Position numbers and translations under genes: made by a program. A stretch of 64,000 nt of DNA, from the NCBI RefSeq assembly GCF_001997345.1, contig NZ_CP019606.1:3410001-3474000 (forward strand), in the 5' to 3' direction. Positions 8,761 to 17,761 of the stretch are shown here, one piece after another (within the stretch, counting starts at the first letter, position 1; every line of letters begins with the position of its first letter). The notes under the pieces are model-generated. The model ran no database searches. It had not been told where the DNA came from and saw only the letters and a list, made by a program, of their open reading frames with translations. Origin of the DNA: Tessaracoccus aquimaris (GTDB lineage Bacteria; Actinomycetota; Actinomycetes; Propionibacteriales; Propionibacteriaceae).

Positions 8761-8994
8761 ATGGGGGCAGACGCGCGACCGGAAGGCAAGTGGATCAGCA
8801 CCGTGCGGCTCGGCCCGAAGTCGCAGATCGTGATTCCGAAGGAAGTGCGGGACATGTTTGGCCTCGGGCCCGGAGATTCTCTGCTGCTGATGGCCGACGT
8901 GGAGCGAGGCATCGCGCTGGTCGATCCCGCGGAGTACGCCGATGTGATGAGCAAGGTGCTGGGCTCGCCGTCTGGCGAGGAGGGCCACTCGTGA
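8761..8994 (+). CDS. AbrB/SpoVT-type DNA-binding protein
   Basis: A 77-residue protein with a swapped-hairpin AbrB fold. The motif VRLGPKSQIVIPKEVRDMFGLGPGD at residues 16-40 is typical of AbrB, MazE and SpoVT proteins. Such proteins bind AT-rich DNA as dimers and often autoregulate. It overlaps the next gene by 4 bp (GTGA), so the two are translationally coupled. The 60 bp upstream are noticeably AT-rich and contain GTAGTA and TGCTAC half-sites that could be the operator. The pair is less GC-rich than its surroundings, a hint of transfer. Confidence 0.85.
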   Translation: MGADARPEGKWISTVRLGPKSQIVIPKEVRDMFGLGPGDSLLLMADVERGIALVDPAEYADVMSKVLGSPSGEEGHS

Positions 8995-9425
8995 GCGCGC
9001 CACCAAGAAAGTCCCGCCCATGGCACCTGTGGCTGATCGTCGTCGTCGCCACATTTTTCATGTCGGTGGGCCTGTACGACTTCGTCATGGTCGCCACCCG
9101 GAATCAGGCGTATCTCACAGACAGATACACCTCGGCGGGCGTGGAGTACTTCGCGGACTACCCGTGGTATCTCCTCGTCTTGTTCGGGATCAACGTCATC
9201 GGCGTGATGCTGGCGCTGATCGTCTCCCTGTGGAATCGGCGCGCCGCGATGTGGCTCGCACTCGTCTCGGGCGCTGCCGATGTCGTGCTCCTTCTGGTCA
9301 CGATCTTCTTTCGCGATCGGTTCGCAGCCATCGGTATCGGGCTCACTTTGCAGGACATCGCGATCTGTGTCGGCATCTTCGTGCTCGCCGAGTACTTCCG
9401 GAGGCTCGCGAAACGAGACAGGTGA
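8991..9425 (+). CDS. Small four-helix membrane protein
   Basis: 144 residues with four predicted membrane segments, near residues 12-32 (LWLIVVVATFFMSVGLYDFV), 55-75, 84-105 and 112-132, and a basic C-terminal tail RRLAKRDR. I do not recognise a characterised family. The GTG start at 8991 overlaps the stop of the AbrB-like gene, so both are made together. The AbrB protein probably controls expression of this membrane protein. The partner may be a small stress or bacteriocin-immunity-like protein, but nothing in the sequence shows a function. Confidence 0.75.
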   Translation: MSAPPRKSRPWHLWLIVVVATFFMSVGLYDFVMVATRNQAYLTDRYTSAGVEYFADYPWYLLVLFGINVIGVMLALIVSLWNRRAAMWLALVSGAADVVLLLVTIFFRDRFAAIGIGLTLQDIAICVGIFVLAEYFRRLAKRDR

Positions 9426-9438
9426 GCCGCCTTCTGAG

Positions 9439-10458
9439 CTACCGAGTACGCAGTGCGGGGTAGTCGCCGCGGGTGCCGCCTGCGAGGCGCGCGTAGTTCT
9501 CGAAGGTGGCGACGCTGAAATCGAGTATGTCTGCGAGGACTTTGGCGGGGACGGCTCCGGCGAGCCGGAACCGTGCGGTGTTCTGTAGCGCGGAGATGCT
9601 GGTGCCGAGAGGGCGCAGACGAAGTGCGAGGTATTGCGGGTCGAGAGGCTGCCCAGGGAGACGGCCAGGGAACAGCCATGCGTCGTCGTCCGGCCGGAGG
9701 TCGAGCTGCTCACGGGCGAGCGTTGCGACCGGTGCGGGCAACGCGAGCGGACGGTCTCCGATGTGGAGGTCGAGGCCGTCGTTCTCGTCACGGAGCTGGC
9801 GGCGACGCAGCGCCAACGTCTTGGTCGCGGGGAGTCCGTAGACCGCGATCAGCAGTGCCGCGAGGCGTGCATCGAGCGCGATGCTGCTATCCGTGGCGAG
9901 GGTCCGGATGACGTGTTCGAGGTGTTCTTCGGACGTGCTGATCGTTGGCTCTCGGCGAGGGAGTGTCGAAATGTCGAGGTCGGGCGTGACGCCGCGTTCG
10001 GCCGCCCAGGTGAGGAACTGCGGTAGCCATCGTCGCGCGGTGCGGAGGGTGATGAACTCCTCGATCTGTGCCTGGGTGAGGGCGCGCAGGGGTGTCTGTT
10101 GTTCCTCGGCCCAGGTGAGGAAGGTGACGAGGCCGCGTAGCGATGCTTTGACGTGCCGAGCTGCGCCGATAGCGATGTCGCCTGAGGGGCCGCGGCTGGC
10201 TCGGCGCAGCAGCATCCATCGGGTGTAGGTGCGCAGCATCTGGTGGTGCTCGGCGGGGGCTCCGCCGATGGTGTGCGTCGCCCAGGCCATCAGCGGCCGC
10301 GTGGCCGTCGCATCGCGCGGCAGGGCACCGGAGTCGAGTAGGAGCGTGCGCAGGTAGATCAACGGCTTGCTCGGTCGGGGGACGTCGAGAATCGACTCGA
10401 CCGCCACCCTCCCGGAGGCGATGTCCCGGAGCACGTCGGTGCTCGGCCCCATGCGCAC
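9439..10458 (-). CDS. Tyrosine-recombinase-like integrase, probably N-terminally truncated
   Basis: 339 residues resembling the XerC/phage-integrase-like proteins common on actinobacterial mobile DNA. An N-terminal core-binding region has the block [12 protein letters not shown]. The C-terminal catalytic domain ends in [19 protein letters not shown] and then FENYARLAG, where Tyr could be the nucleophile. The usual first catalytic Arg context (GLR) is replaced by [16 protein letters not shown] and the HxxR His is not evident, so activity is doubtful. Relatives usually carry a cysteine-rich N-terminal part; here the frame stops at 10458, where a truncated poxB-like gene starts in the opposite direction. 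Confidence 0.7.
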   Translation of the reverse strand: MRMGPSTDVLRDIASGRVAVESILDVPRPSKPLIYLRTLLLDSGALPRDATATRPLMAWATHTIGGAPAEHHQMLRTYTRWMLLRRASRGPSGDIAIGAARHVKASLRGLVTFLTWAEEQQTPLRALTQAQIEEFITLRTARRWLPQFLTWAAERGVTPDLDISTLPRREPTISTSEEHLEHVIRTLATDSSIALDARLAALLIAVYGLPATKTLALRRRQLRDENDGLDLHIGDRPLALPAPVATLAREQLDLRPDDDAWLFPGRLPGQPLDPQYLALRLRPLGTSISALQNTARFRLAGAVPAKVLADILDFSVATFENYARLAGGTRGDYPALRTR

Positions 10459-10460
10459 GC

Positions 10461-11093
10461 ATGATCGACAAGGTCGCCACCGACGACGCGGTCTTCCTGC
10501 CCGACGTCGGTTCGCCCGTGATCTACGCCGCGCGCTACCTCACCATGAACGGCAAGCGCCGCATCCTCGGCTCGTTCAGCCATGGCAGCATGGCCAACGC
10601 GGTGCCCCAGGCGATCGGGGCGCAGGCCACGTTCCCCGGTCGACAGGTGGTCACCATGTCGGGCGACGGCGGCCTCACGATGCTGTTCGGCGACCTGCTG
10701 ACGCTGGTGCAGGAGAAGTTGCCGGTCAAGATCGTGGTGTTCAACAACTCCAGCCTCAACTTCGTGGAGCTCGAGATGAAGGCCGCAGGCTTCGTCGACT
10801 TCGGCACCGAACTGGTCAACCCCGACTTCGCCGCGGTCGCCGAGGCGATGGGGGTGCGAGGGTTCCGCGTCGAGAGCTCCGACCAATTGGAGGACACGCT
10901 GCGCGAGGCGTTCGCGCATGACGGCCCCGCGCTGGTCGACGTACCCACCGGTCGCCAGGAACTCACCATCCCGCCGAAGATCACGCAGGAGCAACTCAAG
11001 GGCTTCGCGCTGTACGCGATCCGCACAGTCCTCAACGGACGCGGTGACGAACTGCTCGACCTGGCCACGACCAACTGGCGGCAGGTGTTCTGA
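10461..11093 (+). pseudogene. poxB: Pyruvate oxidase/quinone pyruvate dehydrogenase, 3' fragment
   Basis: 210 residues matching the C-terminal third of PoxB-type ThDP enzymes, which are normally about 575 residues. The ThDP/Mg motif is present as [16 protein letters not shown] with the partner [14 protein letters not shown] about 26 residues later. The tail [16 protein letters not shown] is typical of PoxB. The N-terminal PYR domain and the central FAD domain are missing, so the fragment cannot work alone. The break coincides with the 5' end of the divergent recombinase, which points to a deletion during integration. The ATG at 10461 is an accidental start. Confidence 0.85.
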
Positions 11094-11200
11094 GCGGGCA
11101 CCTACGCTGGGGTGAAGTTCGGGCTGTGCCCGCGTCGACCGGATGGTCGCTCGCGCGTCAGGCGCACCCGAGTCGAGGCAAGGGCGGGAGGAGAAGGGCA

Positions 11201-12082
11201 ATGCGTAATCCGGTGGAGGCGCTGCGCGAGTTGATCGGCTCGGCCATCCGCGCGAAGGTCGCGGGGCCCGATCCGGAGGCGCGCGAGGCGAGCATCTGGG
11301 GCGCGGAGGGCCCCCGCTGGCACGAGCCGTCCGACCCCATCTGGACGGTGAACCGCGACGCGGCCATGTACGCGGGCGGGATCAGGGCGCTGCTGTTGCA
11401 GGCGCTGCACCCCGCCGCGATGGCCGGTGTCGCAGGCCACTCGGGCTACCGTTCCGATCCCTGGGGTCGGCTGCAGCGCACCGGCGAGTTCATCGCCATG
11501 ACGACCTACGGGCCGGTCCCGTCGGCCGAGGCCCTGGTCGCGAGGATCCGCAGCGTGCACGAACGCGTGCGGGGCAAGACCGACGACGGCACCCCGTACC
11601 GCGCGTCCGACCCACACCTGCTCGCCTGGGTCCACGCCGCGGAGACGCAGAGTTTCCTCGCCGCCTACCAGGCGTTTGGCGGGTCGCGGCTGACGGCTGC
11701 CGAGGCCGACCAGTACGTCGCGTCGGCCGCGCCCGTCGGGGAGCTGCTCGGCGCCGTCGACCTGCCGCGGACGGAGGCGGACCTGGTCGGAGCCATCGAG
11801 GCGTACCGGCCCGAGCTCCGGGCCTCGCCCGCCGCGATCGACACCGTCGACTTCCTCCTCAAGACGCCGCCGGTCCCGTGGCCCGGAAAGCTCGGCTACT
11901 GGATGCTCGCCGCGGGCGCCATCTCGACGCTGCCGCGGTGGGCGCGCGAACTGCTCCACCTGCCGACCTCGCGCTGGTTCGACCGGCTGATCGGGCTGCC
12001 GCTCGGCAGGTTCGCGACCAGGGTCGCCGGGTGGGCGATCGCGACTCCGAAGACGGCCGCCGAGTTGCGGCCCGCCGCATGA
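11201..12082 (+). CDS. Oxygenase MpaB family protein (DUF2236)
   Basis: 293 residues of the MpaB/DUF2236 family, heme-dependent or putative oxygenases related to latex-clearing proteins. Typical features are the N-terminal WTVNRDAAMYAGGIRALLLQALHP stretch, whose His is a likely heme ligand, followed by GVAGHSGYRSDPWGRLQRT, and later the conserved HLLAWVHAAE. The C-terminal 70 residues are hydrophobic and could lie on the membrane. I chose ATG 11201 over an upstream start because GGGAGGAG lies 9 bp before it. It is followed after 43 bp by the AlkD-like gene on the same strand. The substrate is unknown. Confidence 0.87.
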   Translation: MRNPVEALRELIGSAIRAKVAGPDPEAREASIWGAEGPRWHEPSDPIWTVNRDAAMYAGGIRALLLQALHPAAMAGVAGHSGYRSDPWGRLQRTGEFIAMTTYGPVPSAEALVARIRSVHERVRGKTDDGTPYRASDPHLLAWVHAAETQSFLAAYQAFGGSRLTAAEADQYVASAAPVGELLGAVDLPRTEADLVGAIEAYRPELRASPAAIDTVDFLLKTPPVPWPGKLGYWMLAAGAISTLPRWARELLHLPTSRWFDRLIGLPLGRFATRVAGWAIATPKTAAELRPAA

Positions 12083-12125
12083 CCTCGCCGTCGACGGTCG
12101 GGCCACGCGGCCCGGGGCGGCGGGC

Positions 12126-12806
12126 GTGAGCGAGTTCCGCGAGTCGCTCCGGGCCGAACTGGCCACGCTGGGCGACCCGGATCGGGCCGTCAAGCAGCAG
12201 GCGTACATGAAGTCGGCGCTGCCGTTCCACGGGGTCCCGGTGCCGCAGGTGCGTTCGCTGACCCGCTCCCTGGTGAGGCGCCTGCCGGTGGCCTCGCGCG
12301 CCGAGTTCGTGCACACCGTCGAGGCGGTGTGGGACGGCGCCACGCACCGCGAGGAGCGCTATGCGGCGCTCGCTCTGCTGCGCGCCCCTCGGTACAAGCA
12401 GTGGGCCCGTGATGTGGAGATCGTTCCGCTGCTGCGTCGGCTCATCGTCGACGCAGCCTGGTGGGACCTCGTCGACGAGTTGTCGCACTGCGTCGGGGAC
12501 GTGCTGCGATCCGCGCACGAGGCCATGGAGCCCGTGGTGAGGGAGTGGTCGAGGGATGACAACCTGTGGCTGCGGAGGTCGTCGATCATCTGCCAACTGG
12601 GGTTCCGCGAGGCGACGGACCTGTCGCTGCTGACGGAGGCGATCGACGGCTCGATCGGGGACCGGGACTTCTTCGCGAGGAAGGCGATCGGGTGGGCGCT
12701 GCGTGAGTACGCCAAGACGGACTCGGAGTGGGTCCGAGGCTACGTCGCCGCCAACGAGGCGCGCCTGTCGCCCCTGTCGAGGCGAGAGGCGCTCAAGTCG
12801 CGCTGA
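12126..12806 (+). CDS. DNA alkylation repair protein, AlkD-like
   Basis: HEAT-repeat DNA glycosylase family that removes 3- and 7-alkylated purines. The 226 residues begin with an N-terminal helical cap and show the family blocks SALPFHGVPVPQVR, EERYAALALL, WWDLVDELS and the C-terminal FFARKAIGWALREYAKTD. The Trp and Asp in WWDLVDELS correspond to the lesion-recognition and catalytic region of AlkD. GTG at 12126 is the start. It is likely cotranscribed with the MpaB gene. A block of intergenic repeats begins just downstream. Confidence 0.9.
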   Translation: MSEFRESLRAELATLGDPDRAVKQQAYMKSALPFHGVPVPQVRSLTRSLVRRLPVASRAEFVHTVEAVWDGATHREERYAALALLRAPRYKQWARDVEIVPLLRRLIVDAAWWDLVDELSHCVGDVLRSAHEAMEPVVREWSRDDNLWLRRSSIICQLGFREATDLSLLTEAIDGSIGDRDFFARKAIGWALREYAKTDSEWVRGYVAANEARLSPLSRREALKSR

Positions 12807-12835
12807 TCGAGCGCAGCGCTCCGGGTCCGTGCGGG

Positions 12836-13331
12836 AGGTTTCGACCGAAGAAGTCCGCTGACGCGTCCTTCTTGGCTCAACCAGCGGGCTTGCTGATTGA
12901 GCCTGCGCGGCGATGGACCCGCTGATTGAGCCAGCCGCGGCGACGCAGTCGCCTGCTGCTGCGTCGAAATCGTCGTGACGTCTGTGCGGACCCGAGTGAG
13001 GCAGGGCACGCTCGGTGTGGTGGCCAGGTTTCCGGGCCGGCGCGGGTTGGTTTCGACCGATGAAGCGACGCTACGCGCCGCTTCATGGCTCAACCAGCGC
13101 TTTCATGGCTCAACCGGCGGGCTTGCTGATTGAGCCAGCCGCGGCGACGAAGTCGCCTGCTGCTGCGTCGAAATCCCGTGACGTTCTGCGGACCTGCCGC
13201 AGGGGTCTGTGCTGGTGAGGTGCGCTTCGTGACCGGTGGCTGGGTCTCTGCGCTGGTTCGGGTCGGTTTCGACCGATGAAGCGACGCTACGCGCCGCTTC
13301 ATGGCTCAACCAGCGCTTTCATGGCTCAACC
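12836..13331. repeat. Intergenic REP-like repeat modules (about 2.5 copies)
   Basis: No gene is seen here. Modules of about 125-130 bp begin with TTTCGACCGA at 12839, 13051 and 13267. They contain one or two GGCTCAACC / GGTTGAGCC-type units and end in GTCGAAATC near 12970 and 13174. Each therefore starts and ends with inverse-complementary TCGA motifs. The second and third copies are nearly identical over 60 bp (GAAGCGACGCTACGCGCCGC). The last copy overlaps the 3' end of the next gene, and its TGAGCC supplies that gene's stop codon at 13326. Confidence 0.85.
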
Positions 13332-15848
13332 GCCGGTCGGCAGCAGCACGACCCCTCGGTCGCCGTCGACCGTCAACTCGTCTCCGGTGTGGATCCTTGC
13401 CGTCGCCGATCCCGTGCCGAGCACCGCCGGGATGCCGTACTCCCTCGCGACGATCGAACTGTGCGACAGCGGGCCACCCACGTCGGTGACGACAGCCGAC
13501 GCCATCGCGAAGAACGGCGTGTAGGCGGGCGTCGTGATCGGGGCGACCAGCACGTCGCCGGGGCGCATCGTCGAGAAGTCCTCAGGGCCTCGCAGCAGAC
13601 GCGCCGGGCCGCGGGCGGTACCGCCGCTGGCGCCCAGACCCTTGAGCGTGTCGCCGTCCTGGGGCGACTCGTTGCTCGGCATGAAACGTCGGAACATCCG
13701 GTGGAACAGGCCGCCCGCCGGGAGCCATCCGGGCGGCGTCGCGACCTGCCTGCGGCCGCGCCACTGGACCCGGCGACCGGTGACCGCCGCGCGCGCCGAG
13801 GGACCGACCCCTCGACCCATGTCCAGGGCCTCCGAGGCTCCTCTGGCCTCGTCGGCGGTGAGCCAGAACACATCGTCGGGGGCGTCGATGAAGCCCGCCT
13901 CCGTGAATCGGCGACCGAGTTCGCGCAGCATCCGGCGAACACCTGGCCAGCCGAGGCCGACGTCGGCGAGCGCGTCCTCGCGCAGCGGTCCGAGTTCCTG
14001 GGCCCTCGCGAGCATCGATTCGAGCGACGCGCGCCGCACCCGCCCGACGTGATCCCAGAGCCATGCGGTGGCCGACTCCCGGTCGGCGCGCAGCCTGGCC
14101 AGCCGCTCGTCGGGGTCGGTCGCCTGTCCGGAGACGGCGTAGCGCAGCGCCACCATGATGGCTGACGGGTCGTCGGCGGCGACCGGTTGCATGATGTCGA
14201 GGTTGTAGGTGAGGTGGCCGAAGCGGTCCAGGTGCTCCTGAAGTAGCGCCTCGAAGTGCGGGCGTCGGCTGGCGGGAATCGCGTGCTCCGCGGCGAGGGC
14301 CGAGGCGACATCGGGGTAGCGGCGGCACCACTGCGCGATGCTGTAGATCGAGCGTTCGGCGCGGATCGGCTCAGATTCGCCGCCCAGCAGGAAGGTCAGC
14401 GCGGGCGGTCGTCCCGGGTGGCGAACAATGGCCTCGTACAGCTTGGTGAAGGCGATCTCCGCGGTTGCCGACTGCGGAATGAGGGCCTGCACGAAGGTGT
14501 AGTACTCGGCGCCTGCGGAGACCAGTTCCGAGGCGCCTTCAAGGAGCCGTGCCGACGTGAGGGTCGCTGGGTCGACATCGCGCCAACGATCGACGACCTC
14601 CCGGTACGCGGGCAGCCCGACGTTGCGCCACATCGTCACGCCGTTGAGATCGCTTCCGGAGGTGAAAACCACCGGCATCGCGGTCGGGGAGGCCTTCATG
14701 AGCCGCCACATTCCGGCGTTGGAGTAGAAGTAGTAGGCGAAACCGTTGACGGTGGGAAAGTCCATGTCATCGGGCTCCAGGACGCCGACCTTGAAGTAGC
14801 GCTGGAGCACGGTGCGCAGCGACGCGGCCACCGAGGGGCGGATCAGATCCGCGAACAGGGGCGACAGAGGGTCTGGCAGTTGCTCGACGATCGAGGCGCG
14901 GATGTACATGCCGTCGCTGCGCTCGAGCGGCCATTCGGTCGGCACAGGTCCGATCTCGTCAGGCAGCGCAGTGACGGGGCGTGCCTGGACGATCTGGAAA
15001 CCGTTATCGGTGAGCGTCCACTCGATGTCCTGCGGGGCGCCGAAGTGGTGCTCGATGCTCCTGCCGAGTTCCGCGAGCGCGACGGCCTGCGCGTCGGTCA
15101 GAACGGGGGCGCGACGCTGCCCATGGGGGATCGGCTCGGTCGCCGTGCCTGATGCTGTCCTCACTGTACGCACGGCCTTGTCGGCGGTCGTCCTCGACCT
15201 GACGAGTGCCTCCGCAACGACCATCTCGTCGGGCGTCACCTCGCCTCCGACGACCGCCTCGCCCAGCCCGAAGGAGGCGTCGATGGCCGTCTCCCTGCGC
15301 CGTCCGTTGGCGGGGTTGGCCGTGAACATGACTCCGGCTGCGTCGGCGTCGACCAGGCGTTGAACCACGACCGCGAGGCTCGCGTCGCGCACCCCTGCGC
15401 GCGACCGGTAGGCGATGGCGCGGTCGGTCCACAGGGATGCCCAGCATCGACGCACCGCGTCGAGAAGGGCCTCGGGTCCCTCAATGTTGAGGAAGGTGTC
15501 CTGCTGCCCTGCGAACGACGCGTCCTCGAGATCCTCGGCGGTGGCGGAGGATCGCACCGCGACGGGGCCGCCGCCCAGATCGTGGTAGGCGACCCGGACC
15601 GCGTCGGCCAGATCTTCGGGGATGGGCCGGTCGAACAGGGAGCGCGCCTGCTCGCCGCTCCGGGCGCAGGCGAGTTCGGATCGGAGGTCGTGGGTGCCGA
15701 GGTACTCCTCGTATGCGGCGGTCGTGATCACGAAGCCATCGGGTACGGGGAAGCCGGCGCGGATCAACTCGCCGAGGTTGGCGGCCTTGCCTCCAGCGGT
15801 GGCAATGTCCGAGCGTCCGAAGCTGTTCAGCGGTGCGATCCGAGACAT
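13326..15848 (-). CDS. PEP-utilizing enzyme, rifampin phosphotransferase-like
   Basis: 840-residue three-domain enzyme of the PEP synthase/pyruvate phosphate dikinase family. An N-terminal ATP-grasp domain has GGKAANLGEL near residue 20, AVRSSATAEDLEDASFAGQQ and VQRLVDADAAGVMFTANP. A central region of about 400 residues fits the rifampin-binding domain of Rph. The C-terminal swivelling domain has GGPLSHSSIVAREYGIPAV with the phosphorylated His near 807. Rph inactivates rifamycins with ATP; related proteins of this shape have other or unknown substrates. RBS AAAGGAG lies before ATG 15848. No rifamycin-associated element was seen upstream. The call of the superfamily is firm; rifampin as substrate is a guess. 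Confidence 0.85.
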   Translation of the reverse strand: MSRIAPLNSFGRSDIATAGGKAANLGELIRAGFPVPDGFVITTAAYEEYLGTHDLRSELACARSGEQARSLFDRPIPEDLADAVRVAYHDLGGGPVAVRSSATAEDLEDASFAGQQDTFLNIEGPEALLDAVRRCWASLWTDRAIAYRSRAGVRDASLAVVVQRLVDADAAGVMFTANPANGRRRETAIDASFGLGEAVVGGEVTPDEMVVAEALVRSRTTADKAVRTVRTASGTATEPIPHGQRRAPVLTDAQAVALAELGRSIEHHFGAPQDIEWTLTDNGFQIVQARPVTALPDEIGPVPTEWPLERSDGMYIRASIVEQLPDPLSPLFADLIRPSVAASLRTVLQRYFKVGVLEPDDMDFPTVNGFAYYFYSNAGMWRLMKASPTAMPVVFTSGSDLNGVTMWRNVGLPAYREVVDRWRDVDPATLTSARLLEGASELVSAGAEYYTFVQALIPQSATAEIAFTKLYEAIVRHPGRPPALTFLLGGESEPIRAERSIYSIAQWCRRYPDVASALAAEHAIPASRRPHFEALLQEHLDRFGHLTYNLDIMQPVAADDPSAIMVALRYAVSGQATDPDERLARLRADRESATAWLWDHVGRVRRASLESMLARAQELGPLREDALADVGLGWPGVRRMLRELGRRFTEAGFIDAPDDVFWLTADEARGASEALDMGRGVGPSARAAVTGRRVQWRGRRQVATPPGWLPAGGLFHRMFRRFMPSNESPQDGDTLKGLGASGGTARGPARLLRGPEDFSTMRPGDVLVAPITTPAYTPFFAMASAVVTDVGGPLSHSSIVAREYGIPAVLGTGSATARIHTGDELTVDGDRGVVLLPTGG

Positions 15849-16327
15849 GTCCGTTCTCCTTTGCCGTATTCAACAGTAGCCCGGTTTAGCCTCTATGGAG
15901 CCGTCGGGTTCCGCCCGAAATCGACGCCCAGGCGAGTCGGCCGGCATCGCGTGCAGACGTTGCCCGCAAGGGAGCGGACCGGCGTCCGCGGGGGCGCCGA
16001 TGGGCATCGCCGGACGGCTGAGGCGGTGCTCGGGTGGCTGTTTCGAGGCTCGACGCGTCGGCCGAGCGAGTCGTCCGGGACGCGGGCACGGGCCTGGTGT
16101 TGAGCACTTTCCGTCCCGCATCCTCGGCGCGAGCGCTGACCTGGGTCGATCGGTTCGCCAGGGACGCAACGTGCTCGCTGCCCGACCCTCACGGCGCCGC
16201 CCGGAGCGCTCGACCGGCCCTTTCTGTCTCGGAAGATGAACTGGTTCCGGCTTGCTGAGCGTCGGGCGATCGCAACTCGAGTCTCGCCGGGTCGACGCGG
16301 TCGTCGGCGGGAGTGGGTGACGGCGGC
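15849..16327. other. Intergenic stretch without recognisable gene
   Basis: About 480 bp between the divergently placed PEP-utilizing enzyme gene and the SDR gene's 3' end. Open frames exist on both strands but have arginine- and proline-rich products without domain features, as expected of random high-GC DNA. No hairpin family member or REP unit was found. The first 30 bp (15849-15880) hold the RBS and probably the promoter of the 13326-15848 gene. Confidence 0.5.
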
Positions 16328-17008
16328 TCAGATGCGGGTCAGCACCTCGGTGCCGTAGTCGTCGGCCAGGAGCAGGTCGACCACGGCGGCGCCTGCCTCG
16401 GACGCGTCGGCGAGTTGGCCCTCCTCCTGCAGCGCGACGAAATCGGCGCGACCTGGGAAGCCCTCGGAGCCGCGGATCTCCGCCTGCATGCCGGTATCGA
16501 CCACGCCAGGCGCGATCGCGGCGATCCGTACCCCCGGCTGGCCCTCCGCCGCGACGGTGGTGGCGTGGTGATCGACGGCCGCCTTCGTCGCGCAGTAGAC
16601 GCTCCAGCCCTCCAGCGGCCGACGTCCCGCGCCGCTCGAGATGTGCGCCACGCGGACCGGAACGTCGGCCGGGCGCTGGTTGAGGACGGCGTTGGTGAGC
16701 AGGATCGGTGCCGTCACGTTGACGTTGACCGCCGCGATGGTGGCGGCTGCGTCCTGCTCCCCGGCCAGGGTCGCTGGGCCGAGCAGGCCGGCGTTGTTGA
16801 CCAGGACGATCTCCTCGGCGTCCGCGAGGAAGTCGCGAAGCGTGTCTCCCGCCAGCCACGCCGTCACCGCTCCGGGATCCGACAGATCGAGGGCCTCGCC
16901 GGCGCTGCGCGAGATGCCGAGCACCGTGTAGTCGCGCCGCTCGAGTTCGGCGACGATCCCGACCCCGAGGCCCCTGCTGTGACCCGTGACGATGGCCTTG
17001 CGCCCCAT
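16328..17008 (-). CDS. SDR-family NAD(P)-dependent oxidoreductase
   Basis: Short-chain dehydrogenase of 226 residues. The cofactor-binding glycine motif is TGHSRGLG at residues 8-15, NNAG follows near residue 70, and the catalytic Ser and Tyr-x-x-x-Lys are seen in ISSGAGRR and YCATK. After the Tyr motif, PGVVDTGMQ is typical of classical SDRs that act on small carbonyls or alcohols. The protein is most like sepiapterin-reductase/YueD-type SDRs in length and motifs. RBS GGAGGG lies upstream of ATG 17008. A family B palindromic element lies upstream, at 17140-17227. The substrate is not evident. Confidence 0.88.
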   Translation of the reverse strand: MGRKAIVTGHSRGLGVGIVAELERRDYTVLGISRSAGEALDLSDPGAVTAWLAGDTLRDFLADAEEIVLVNNAGLLGPATLAGEQDAAATIAAVNVNVTAPILLTNAVLNQRPADVPVRVAHISSGAGRRPLEGWSVYCATKAAVDHHATTVAAEGQPGVRIAAIAPGVVDTGMQAEIRGSEGFPGRADFVALQEEGQLADASEAGAAVVDLLLADDYGTEVLTRI

Positions 17009-17139
17009 GGCGTTCCCTCCGGTAGACGTTGTCCGCCACGCTACCGGTCCCCGTCGAACGGTGCGGCGCGGGTCGGCGAGCCCCGCCGTCGCCGTCGCCG
17101 TCGGCTGTCTGTGGTGCTGGCTGCGCGGTGTGCGGCTCA

Positions 17140-17227
17140 GGCGTTGAGCAGTAATCGCAAGTGGTTGCCGATTGGCACGTTCAACGTGTGTGCCTCGGGC
17201 CTCGAACGCCGAATGCTGCTCAACGCC
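17140..17227. repeat. Palindromic element, family B copy 1
   Basis: Imperfect 88 bp palindrome with arms GGCGTTGAGCAG at 17140-17151 and CTGCTCAACGCC at 17216-17227. It lies just behind the DinB gene that ends at 17238 (minus strand). A second copy with the same arms is at 53304-53392. It could form a long hairpin in RNA and act as a terminator or mRNA stabiliser. Confidence 0.8.
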
Positions 17228-17237
17228 GGACCCGCGC

Positions 17238-17726
17238 TCAGCGCGACGCGAGCACCTGCTCGCGGAGGATGTCGGCGTGGCCGCAGTGCTGGGCCAACTC
17301 GCGAAGGACGTGCAGGTAGATCCAGCTCAGCGGCAGCGGGCCGCGTCGGTTGCCGGAGACCTTGTCGTCCAGGCCGAGGTGAGCGACGGCGGCGCGGGAC
17401 GCCGCGCACGCGTCGAGGTGGGCCGCGGTGATCGACGCGATCGTGTCGTCGGGCGTCAGCGTGAAGGACTCGTCGACGGTGGTAGGGATGCCGATCTCGA
17501 CGCGACTGTGCCCGGTGACCGCCTCGTCGAACCAGACCCTCTCCACGAAGGTCGCGTGCTTGACCAACCCGAGAAGCGTCGTCAGCGACGGCACCAGACT
17601 CCTGCGTGCCTCCTCCTCGGTGAGCCCGGCCAGCGAGGCGGTGAGCATCGCGCGATGCTGGTCGAGGAGGGCCTCCATCTGCTCGCGCAACGATCCGGTG
17701 GTGAGGTGTTCTCCGTGGTGTGCCAC
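17238..17726 (-). CDS. DinB/DUF664 family protein
   Basis: 162-residue four-helix-bundle protein of the DinB (DUF664) superfamily, which includes metal-dependent thiol transferases such as mycothiol- or bacillithiol-dependent enzymes. Helix 1 carries DQHRAMLTASLAGLTEE, the middle has GLVKHATFVERVWF and the third metal-binding His would be in LRELAQHCGHADILRE. These three His positions match the family's metal triad. I prefer GTG 17726 as start; a longer frame to an ATG at 17762 would overlap the divergent S4 gene. A separate DinB protein is encoded at 24952-25512. Confidence 0.82.
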   Translation of the reverse strand: MAHHGEHLTTGSLREQMEALLDQHRAMLTASLAGLTEEEARRSLVPSLTTLLGLVKHATFVERVWFDEAVTGHSRVEIGIPTTVDESFTLTPDDTIASITAAHLDACAASRAAVAHLGLDDKVSGNRRGPLPLSWIYLHVLRELAQHCGHADILREQVLASR

Positions 17727-17761
17727 GCGCCCAACGCTAACCCCTCGCCTAAGCTGGGCCA

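Noticed and set aside
10461..11093. A stand-alone small ThDP enzyme
   Set aside because: It lacks the PYR and FAD domains needed for the active site, and starts exactly at a rearrangement point, so a truncated poxB is the better reading.
15880..16327. Several open frames between the PEP-utilizing enzyme and the SDR gene
   Set aside because: Arg/Pro-rich products without motifs, and overlapping frames on both strands; no start with a good RBS.
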